27,114 nt of DNA. Origin: Actinobacteria bacterium UBA2286 (GTDB taxonomy: Bacteria > Actinomycetota > Coriobacteriia > Anaerosomatales > Anaerosomataceae). Below the pieces are notes generated by a model. It did no database searches, was not told the DNA's origin, and was given only the letters and a program-made list of their open reading frames with translations. Made by a program: the position numbers and the translations under genes. The DNA is taken from contig DDWM01000050.1 of the NCBI GenBank assembly GCA_002345925.1, positions 1-27,114 on the forward strand, in the 5' to 3' direction. Positions 22,201 to 27,114 of this stretch are shown here, one piece after another; position 1 is the first letter of the stretch; the number at the start of each line of letters is the position of its first letter.

Positions 22201-22953
22201 AGCGTTCAGCTGGCGCGTCAGGTTCGCTCACGCGTGCCGCAGCTTCTGCATGCTGTCGCCTTCTACAACGGCGGCATGACGCGCGATTCGAGACACGCCG
22301 TTGAGAACGCGTTTCGCGAGGGCTCAGTGCGCGTGGTCGTTGCGACAAGCGCATTTGGCGAGGGCGTCAACATTCCCGACGTACGCCATGTCGTTCTGTA
22401 TCACCTGCCGTTCAACGCGGTCGAATTCAATCAGATGTGCGGACGCGCCGGTCGCGATGGCGTAGCTGCACGAATACATCTGCTCTTTGGTGCGAAGGAC
22501 GCGCGCATCAACTCGATGATCCTCGAGTCTGTCGCGCCAAGCCGTGATGACCTTGCCGCGCTGTACCTTGCGCTTAGGGATTGTGCAGCCGAGAGTGGCG
22601 GAAGCATCGAGGTAACGAACGCAGAACTGGCAGATCAGGTGAAACGGCGCCGACCTAAGACCGCGATGAACGACAAGGGAGTTTCTGCGTCTGTCGGCGT
22701 GTTCAGAGAGCTTGGGCTCGTGTCGAGCGAAGGCACCGGCGCGTATCGTCGGCTCCAGCTTCTCCCTGCTCCCGAGGGCAAACTCGCGCTTGAATCCTCG
22801 GTCAGATACGCAGAGGGGCTTGAAGAAGTCGCTGAGTTCACCGATTTCAAGTCGTGGGCGCTAGAAGCCCAGTCGGACGTGCTGCTTGCCCGCGTGAATC
22901 GTCCCATATTGCCGGAAGGCAGTGTCGTCTCGGGCGAGACGACGGTGCAGTAG
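19300..22953 (+). CDS. recJ: RecJ nuclease - HIRAN - RecQ-like helicase fusion protein
   Basis: One 1217-residue protein with three parts. Residues 1-570 are a complete RecJ, a 5'-3' single-strand exonuclease: DHH motifs GDFDLDG (Asp90, 92, 94), TVDTG (Asp147), TDHHEPG (Asp170, His171, His172) and ADIVPL (Asp234), then PRLNAAGRM, GGHAAAVG (DHHA1) and an OB-fold region to about 570. Residues 600-698 look like a HIRAN domain (FHTKLAGVTFEGRQD, ENQYDPNACA, VGFFNR, LGVNVL), known in HLTF to bind 3' DNA ends. Residues 731-1160 form an SF2 helicase of RecQ type: Walker A ATGRGKS (763-769), DEAHH (868-872), AVTATAD, ATSAFGEGVNIPDVRHV and QMCGRAGRDG. No RQC four-cysteine zinc cluster is seen; a winged-helix-like tail may replace it. 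The frame is unbroken, so the fusion is not a sequencing join. It is a possible single-chain resection machine. Confidence 0.9.
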   Translation: MTNSIRTEWAIAKPDATVVSALAAGLGLSTVTAGILAVRGLATVDQAREFLAPSLDRDWPATGDIPGMQQAAERVARAVRDGERIVVFGDFDLDGISSAALAMLGLREMGAVVEATVPHRFREGYGLTPPAIARLLGMTPQLVITVDTGVAAAAEVAELREHGVDVVVTDHHEPGDLVPEGIPVANPKLAGEGALELAGAGVALALVRAVGELLDRTDVWVQLADLATLGTVADIVPLTGANRALVTEGLAQMRRSPRMGIAALATVASVDTQTMSAERIAFGLAPRLNAAGRMADPALALDLLVAEDPDRASERALSLDEHNRLRQSAEADLMDLALAEAERVHREGARVLVLAGEGWHEGVRGIVASRVVSRFGIPALLFCIEEGQAQGSGRSVPGVDLFAAVNSASEMLIRFGGHAAAVGVTLPADRIGEFTSALQAWMSSVPEDAFIQAVRVDAEVKLDSLDKELAAELSQLEPFGFSNPRPSFGTRGVFLSGRRAVGKNGEHLKFTAFDGVASVPGIMFRCPDIGEMLGTASAVDIAYELEVDTWQGVERMQLLARDMRVQEAPADAPAAALVDDLFEHADEILARSEYAGIGETDAFHTKLAGVTFEGRQDVVARLVSGTPLRLVRQPENQYDPNACALYDPFGDQVGFFNRRLAAALVPFVDAGVEYDIAVTDVTGGTEGESLGVNVLVSRHDAADADEMTAEAAATMRAELAGLSPAELDARLVCHFIGDRELHKAQSDALEHLSAGKSTLVVMATGRGKSLIFHMHAARRAIAAGEASVFVYPLRALVADQAFHLRDAFAELGLSVATVTGETSPGARDEAFEALGNGSGDVILTTPEFLDHHAARFAAAGRVRFVVIDEAHHVGLSRAGHRPAYTRLGAALEELGHPVVLAVTATADASVAASICSVLGVQAVVLDPTVRENLLIEDRRASADKVAVVSALAASGDKVIVYVNSRDTSVQLARQVRSRVPQLLHAVAFYNGGMTRDSRHAVENAFREGSVRVVVATSAFGEGVNIPDVRHVVLYHLPFNAVEFNQMCGRAGRDGVAARIHLLFGAKDARINSMILESVAPSRDDLAALYLALRDCAAESGGSIEVTNAELADQVKRRRPKTAMNDKGVSASVGVFRELGLVSSEGTGAYRRLQLLPAPEGKLALESSVRYAEGLEEVAEFTDFKSWALEAQSDVLLARVNRPILPEGSVVSGETTVQ

Positions 22954-23071
22954 CGTTAAACTCAAGTTGTGGGTTGTGGCCGCGGACGGTATTCTCTGTG
23001 GCCATGCAATTACTCGGCTCCATTGACTCGTTCTTGCCGTTTTGGTGCCCACCTCGAGCGGGGCGGGAACG

Positions 23072-23077
23072 TATACT
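23072..23077 (+). promoter_or_regulatory. Putative -10 box of relA/spoT
   Basis: TATACT lies in the 218-bp gap before relA, giving a leader of about 90 nt. No -35 at proper spacing is evident. The gap also has two TGTGGCC copies 22 bp apart (22975 and 22997), of unknown meaning; otherwise nothing is recognised in it. Confidence 0.4.
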
Positions 23078-23171
23078 ACGACTGTAGGGTGTACGTTTGT
23101 GCCAAGCCTGCAGCGGGATTCTTCTTCCGCACGCGCACCGAGGCACCCCGACTTCGTCCTGAAGGGTCTAG

Positions 23172-25388
23172 ATGTCCGCAACGCTAGAAGGTATTGAAGC
23201 TCAGCTCAAGACGTATAACCCCCTCGCGGACACTAGTGGTCTTGAGGAGGCTTACAGTTTCGCGCTTGAGAAACATGCCGGGCAGATGCGCAAGTCGGGT
23301 GAGCCGTACATCAGTCATCCGCTTGAGGTCGCCATGATCCTCGCGGGGCTCAATCTCGACACAGGCACGCTTCAGGCGGCGCTCTTGCACGATGTCGTGG
23401 AGGATAGCGGAGTCCCGCTCAAAGAGATCAAGGATCGCTTCGGGGAAGAGGTCGCGGCCCTCGTTGACGGCGTAACCAAGCTTGGCCGCATCAAGTTCAC
23501 CTCCCTGGCTGAGGCGCAAAGCCACAACCTCCGCAAGATGCTGATCGCCATGGCCAAGGACATTCGGGTCATCCTGATCAAGCTTGCCGATCGACTGCAC
23601 AACATGCGGACTCTTTCGGCACTGCCACTTGAGAAGCAGCACGAGAAGGCGATGGAGACCATCGAGATCTACGCGCCGCTTGCAAACCGGCTCGGTATCT
23701 CGCAAATCAAGTGGGAGCTCGAGGATCTCGCTTTCTTCTATCTTGAGCCAAAGAAATTCAACCAGATACAGCGTATGGTCGCCGAGAGTCGCGCCGCACG
23801 CGAGGCGTACCTGCACCAGGTCATCGAGCAGCTCACTACCGAGCTCGAAGCGGTCGGAATCCAGTCGGATATTTCCGGTCGGCCCAAGCACCTCTACAGC
23901 ATCTATCAGAAGATGTCGCAGCGCGGCAAGGACTTCTCGGAAATCTATGACCTGATCGCGCTTCGGGTGATCGTCGATTCCGTGAAGGACGTCTACGGTG
24001 CGCTTGGGACTGTGCACAGCATCTGGAAACCAATGCCCGGGCGCTTCAAAGACTACGTCGCGATGCCCAAGTTCAACATGTACCAGTCGCTGCACACGAC
24101 CGTCATCGGTCCCGCAGGACGGCCGCTCGAAATCCAGATGCGCACCGAGGACATGCACCGAACTGCCGAGTACGGTATCGCCGCTCACTGGCGGTACAAG
24201 GAGGGCGGGCGCACTGATGAGGCGTTCGACGAGCGACTCGCGTGGCTGCGTCAGATGCTTGAGTGGCAGACCGAGCTCAAGGATCCGCGGGAGTTCATGG
24301 AGGCGCTCAAGATCGATCTGTTCGAAGACGAGGTCTTCGTCTTCACGCCAAAAGGTGACGTTCAGTCACTGAGGCGGGGATCGACGCCGATCGACTTTGC
24401 GTATGCAATTCACACCGAAGTTGGCCATCACTGCGTGGGCGCCAAGGTGAACGGCTCGATTGTTCCTCTAAGCTATGAGCTTCAGATGGGCGACCGGGTT
24501 GAAATCCTCACTTCCAAGACGGGTACTCCGTCGCGGGACTGGATGAACATCGTCAAGACATCCTCGGCACGAAGCAAGATCCGGTCGCACTTCTCAAAGG
24601 TCAACCGAGAGGATGACCTTCAGTCCGGGCGAGACGAGCTGCTGAAAGTCCTACGCAAGAACGGGCTCGGACTTGGCAGTCAGGGGATGCCTAAGGCGCT
24701 CGAAGCAGTCGCCAAGGAGATGAACCTTCAGTCCTCGGATGACATTCTCGCGGCGATCGGTGGCGGGAAGGCGAGCGCAAAGCAGGTCGTGACCAAACTC
24801 ATCAAGTTGATCTCGGTGGCGACTGGCGTTCCGGTGAAGCCCGAGGAAGAGCCAAAGACGTTTCTGCCCACCACGCCGATGGTTGCTCCGCGCTCGAAGC
24901 GCCGCAAGAGCGGTGGCGGTGTGCGTGTTGTTGGAATGGATGACCTGCTGGTGAGACTCGGCCACTGCTGTAACCCGGTGCCAGGCGATGGGATAGTCGG
25001 GTTCGTAACCCGCGGCAGAGGTGTCTCGGTTCACAGGAGCGACTGCCCGAACGCCAAGGAGCTGGTCGCGCAGCCTGAGCGCATAATCGCGGTCGAGTGG
25101 GACACAGGCGCTGCATCAACGTACCAGGTTGAGATCGTGCTTGAGGCGCTCGACCGGACCAGGCTGCTGCAAGACGTGTCGGTCGTCCTCGCGGACTCGG
25201 GCGTCAATGTCCTGTCGGCATCGGTCTCGACTGACCGGCAGGGGATTGCGACGATGCGTTTCTTGCTTGAGCTTGGCAGTATGGATCAACTCACAAAGGT
25301 GCTCAGCGCCGTTCGCGGTGTGAGTGGCGTCTTCGAAGCGCGGCGAGCGATGCCGGATGTCGGTCCACGCGGCAAGGGTGCGAAATGA
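23172..25388 (+). CDS. relA: Bifunctional (p)ppGpp synthetase/hydrolase (RelA/SpoT family, Rel)
   Basis: Rel makes and destroys the alarmone (p)ppGpp in response to amino-acid starvation, on the ribosome. The 738-residue protein has the full long-Rel layout. The hydrolase domain is intact (GQMRKSGEPYISHPLEVA with His49, LLHDVVED with His73 and Asp74, LADRLHNMRT with Asn144). The synthetase domain follows (SEIYDLIALRVI with Asp260, PGRFKDYVAMPKFNMYQSLH, EIQMRT with Glu320). After these come a TGS domain (about 388-448), a zinc-finger-like part LGHCCNPVPGD, and a C-terminal ACT domain (about 660-735). The intact HD site means it should both make and degrade the alarmone. The ATG at 23172 has AAGGG 6 nt upstream. 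Its stop overlaps the next gene (ATGA). Confidence 0.97.
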   Translation: MSATLEGIEAQLKTYNPLADTSGLEEAYSFALEKHAGQMRKSGEPYISHPLEVAMILAGLNLDTGTLQAALLHDVVEDSGVPLKEIKDRFGEEVAALVDGVTKLGRIKFTSLAEAQSHNLRKMLIAMAKDIRVILIKLADRLHNMRTLSALPLEKQHEKAMETIEIYAPLANRLGISQIKWELEDLAFFYLEPKKFNQIQRMVAESRAAREAYLHQVIEQLTTELEAVGIQSDISGRPKHLYSIYQKMSQRGKDFSEIYDLIALRVIVDSVKDVYGALGTVHSIWKPMPGRFKDYVAMPKFNMYQSLHTTVIGPAGRPLEIQMRTEDMHRTAEYGIAAHWRYKEGGRTDEAFDERLAWLRQMLEWQTELKDPREFMEALKIDLFEDEVFVFTPKGDVQSLRRGSTPIDFAYAIHTEVGHHCVGAKVNGSIVPLSYELQMGDRVEILTSKTGTPSRDWMNIVKTSSARSKIRSHFSKVNREDDLQSGRDELLKVLRKNGLGLGSQGMPKALEAVAKEMNLQSSDDILAAIGGGKASAKQVVTKLIKLISVATGVPVKPEEEPKTFLPTTPMVAPRSKRRKSGGGVRVVGMDDLLVRLGHCCNPVPGDGIVGFVTRGRGVSVHRSDCPNAKELVAQPERIIAVEWDTGAASTYQVEIVLEALDRTRLLQDVSVVLADSGVNVLSASVSTDRQGIATMRFLLELGSMDQLTKVLSAVRGVSGVFEARRAMPDVGPRGKGAK

Positions 25389-26002
25389 GAGTCGAGCGGC
25401 TGATTCTCGGCGCACTTGAGACTAATTGCTTCCTGGTCGGAGACGACGTCGGCGGGAAGATCATCGTGATCGACCCTGCGGGCGACGCGGCTCAGCTGCT
25501 GGCCGAAATCGGCGACCGGGACGTTGCTGCGGTGGTGCTGACTCACGGTCACTTCGACCACCTCGGTGCTGCGCGCGAGGTGCTCGCGTCAACCGGTGCG
25601 CCGCTGCTGGTGCATGCTGCCGATGCAGCTGCGATCACGACGGCCGCCGGCGCGGGCGGTGCTGCGTTCGGCTTCGACTACTCGGCTCCTCGGGCGGATC
25701 GCACCCTTGAGGATGGGGACGAGATCGTCGCTGGCGAGCTGCGGCTGAAGGTTCTGCACACGCCGGGTCACACTCTGGGCAGCATGTGTCTTCTCGGTGA
25801 CGGTCATCTGTTTGCCGGGGACACGCTGTTTGCGGGAAGCGTGGGCCGCACGGACTTTCCCGGTGGCGACTCTCAGGCGATGCGTCGCTCGATCGCGCGG
25901 CTGTCGCAGCTATCAGATGATACGCGCGTTCACAGCGGTCACGGTCCGGATTCGTCCATCGGCCGGGAACGCAAGGTGAACCCGTTCTTTCCGAGGGCCT
26001 AG
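25385..26002 (+). CDS. Metallo-beta-lactamase-fold hydrolase, glyoxalase II-like
   Basis: A 205-residue cytosolic hydrolase of the metallo-beta-lactamase fold in the glyoxalase II-like (YcbL/GloB-like) branch. Metal ligands visible are His54, His56, Asp58 and His59 in LTHGHFDHLG, a His in HTPGHTLGS, the bridging Asp in FAGDTLFAG, and the last His in SGHGP. The length fits short bacterial members that lack the full glutathione-binding domain, so the thiol partner is unknown. The ATG overlaps the relA stop by 4 nt, implying coupling. The relA - hydrolase - hisS order is common; the D-aminoacyl-tRNA deacylase gene often found in between is absent here. Confidence 0.9.
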   Translation: MRVERLILGALETNCFLVGDDVGGKIIVIDPAGDAAQLLAEIGDRDVAAVVLTHGHFDHLGAAREVLASTGAPLLVHAADAAAITTAAGAGGAAFGFDYSAPRADRTLEDGDEIVAGELRLKVLHTPGHTLGSMCLLGDGHLFAGDTLFAGSVGRTDFPGGDSQAMRRSIARLSQLSDDTRVHSGHGPDSSIGRERKVNPFFPRA

Positions 26003-26022
26003 GCTTCCGAGCCGCGCCTAGG
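25998..26022. repeat. Inverted repeat CCTAGGC/GCCTAGG, weak terminator or operator
   Basis: CCTAGGC (25998-26004) and GCCTAGG (26016-26022) form a 7-bp stem with an 11-nt loop. The left arm includes the stop codon of the hydrolase gene and the right arm ends one base before the hisS -35. There is no T-run, so an operator role is as likely as termination. Confidence 0.4.
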
Positions 26023-26023
26023 G

Positions 26024-26052
26024 TTGGTCGCGCTCCGTGCTTGGCGTATAGT
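26024..26052 (+). promoter_or_regulatory. Putative SigA-type promoter of hisS
   Basis: TTGGTC (26024-26029), a 17-bp spacer, and TATAGT (26047-26052) form the best two-box promoter in the window. The RNA would begin near 26059 with a ~29-nt leader holding AAAGG 6 nt before the hisS ATG. No T-box leader fits in this space. Confidence 0.6.
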
Positions 26053-26087
26053 TCTTTAGCCGTAGAAACCTTCCCGAAAGGCTCTCG

Positions 26088-27114
26088 ATGAATGCTCGCG
26101 CTCCTAAAGGCACCGCCGATATGCTCCCTGATGTCGCACGTGCATGGGAGCATATGCAGCGTACCGCGCAGCGCCTTTTCGCGAGGTACGGCTACGCGCC
26201 TATCTACACGCCGACTTTCGAGCACACTGAGGTCTTCACGCGGGGAATCGGCGAGGCGACGGACATCGTCTCCAAAGAGATGTACACCTTCGAGGACAAG
26301 GGTGGACGCTCTCTGACGCTTCGTCCTGAGGGAACCGCGAGCGTCGTGCGTGCGGTTCTCGAGCACAATATCGCTGCTAACGGGCAGTCCGCGAAGCTCT
26401 ACTATGCCGGCCCGATGTTCCGCTACGAGCGCCCGCAGAAGGGTCGCATGCGGCAGTTCTGGCAGATCGGCGCCGAGGCTATCGGAATGGCCGAGCCGGG
26501 TATCGACGCCGAGGTCATCGTCATGCTCATGCGTTACTTCGAGGAGCTCGGTCTTCCTCGGCAGAGCATGCGCCTGCTGATCAACACTATGGGCGATCAG
26601 GCTTGTCGTCCCGCGTATCGCGAGAAGATCGCGAGCTTCATCCGCGACCACTCTGAAGCGCTCTGCGAGGAGTGCAACCGCCGCGCCGAGACGAACCCGC
26701 TCAGAGCGTTCGACTGCAAGAACCCCGGCTGCAAGGACGTCATGTCCTCGGCTCCGCTTCTGCGCGACGAGCTGTGCGACGATTGTGCCGAGCACTACTC
26801 GGCAGTGAAGGGTCATCTGGATGACCTGGCCATACCGTACATCGAGGATCCCTCGCTTGTCCGCGGCCTCGACTACTACACCCGCACGGTGTTCGAGGTT
26901 CAAGTCGACGCTGGTCTGGGCTCACAGAACGCCATCGGTGGCGGCGGCAGGTACGACCGCCTCATGGAGGAGTACGGAGGCGCTCCCACGCCGGGCCTGG
27001 GCTTCGCGCTCGGCTTCGAGCGCACGCTTCTCGCGCTTGAGGCAGCTGGAGTCGCTGTTCTCGGTGACCCGGTTGCCGAGGTGTACGTCGCTCGCGTCGA
27101 CGCTTCGCTCGGCG
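26088..27114 (+). CDS. hisS: Histidyl-tRNA synthetase, 3' end cut off by the window
   Basis: HisRS charges tRNA-His with histidine. The frame is open from ATG 26088 to the window end, 342 codons of the usual ~420. The N-terminus reads MNARAPKGTADMLPD. Class II motif 1 region is TEVFTRGIGEATDIVSKEM, motif 2 is LRPEGTASVVRA with YAGPMFRYERPQKGRMRQF. The histidine-binding loop is LVRGLDYYTRTVFE (about residue 256 on), then GGGGRYDRL and motif 3 GLGFALGFER. The insertion domain has three Cys pairs (CEEC, CKNPGC, CDDC), which may bind zinc. The anticodon-binding domain is mostly beyond the window. Confidence 0.97.
   Translation, partial: MNARAPKGTADMLPDVARAWEHMQRTAQRLFARYGYAPIYTPTFEHTEVFTRGIGEATDIVSKEMYTFEDKGGRSLTLRPEGTASVVRAVLEHNIAANGQSAKLYYAGPMFRYERPQKGRMRQFWQIGAEAIGMAEPGIDAEVIVMLMRYFEELGLPRQSMRLLINTMGDQACRPAYREKIASFIRDHSEALCEECNRRAETNPLRAFDCKNPGCKDVMSSAPLLRDELCDDCAEHYSAVKGHLDDLAIPYIEDPSLVRGLDYYTRTVFEVQVDAGLGSQNAIGGGGRYDRLMEEYGGAPTPGLGFALGFERTLLALEAAGVAVLGDPVAEVYVARVDASLG

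Noticed and set aside
25635..26903. 422-codon minus-strand frame opposite the hydrolase and hisS
   Set aside because: Both plus-strand genes are clear by motifs; the minus-strand translation has no recognisable domain and spans an intergenic promoter.

Overview
The window is a GC-rich, gene-dense stretch of bacterial chromosome. Three things suggest an anaerobic actinobacterium, most likely near the class Coriobacteriia: the codon use, the gene order (pdxST, yebC, ruvCAB, then queA, tgt, yajC-secDF, recJ, relA, hisS), and the pairing of a superoxide reductase with formate-THF ligase and FolD. This placement is inferred from gene content, not from a database search. No tRNA, rRNA, insertion sequence, prophage or CRISPR array was seen.

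Layout. 1-2012: the 3' part of pdxS, then pdxT (PLP synthase) and yebC. 2017-5537: ruvC-ruvA-ruvB with overlapping starts and stops, followed by a membrane protein that looks like an HtpX/M48 peptidase with its zinc site lost, and a 35-residue membrane miniprotein. A perfect 17-bp hairpin closes this unit. 5615-10166: a superoxide reductase on the minus strand, divergent from an isochorismatase-fold hydrolase, then fhs-folD (one-carbon folate metabolism) and an unknown exported, membrane-anchored protein. 10222-11369: a cold-shock protein with a long leader and strong terminator, then a TMEM165/GDT1-type cation transporter. 11403-16574: three queuosine genes (queH, queA, tgt) interleaved with a minus-strand PHP phosphoesterase and a minus-strand ECF sigma/anti-sigma pair. 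16624-19222: yajC-secD-secF. 19300-22953: one 1217-residue polypeptide that joins a complete RecJ nuclease, a HIRAN domain and a RecQ-like helicase. 23072-27114: bifunctional relA/spoT, a glyoxalase-II-like hydrolase, and the 5' part of hisS.

How the genes work together. RuvABC and the RecJ-HIRAN-RecQ fusion cover Holliday-junction processing and, by inference, DNA-end resection. QueA makes epoxyqueuosine on tRNA, QueH reduces it, and Tgt inserts the precursor base. SecD, SecF and YajC assist protein export. The most unusual items are the RecJ-HIRAN-RecQ fusion, the zinc-less M48 homologue with a regular cysteine array, an apparently self-regulated ECF sigma operon, and several genes whose -10 box sits 6-7 nt before the start codon, as expected for leaderless mRNAs.
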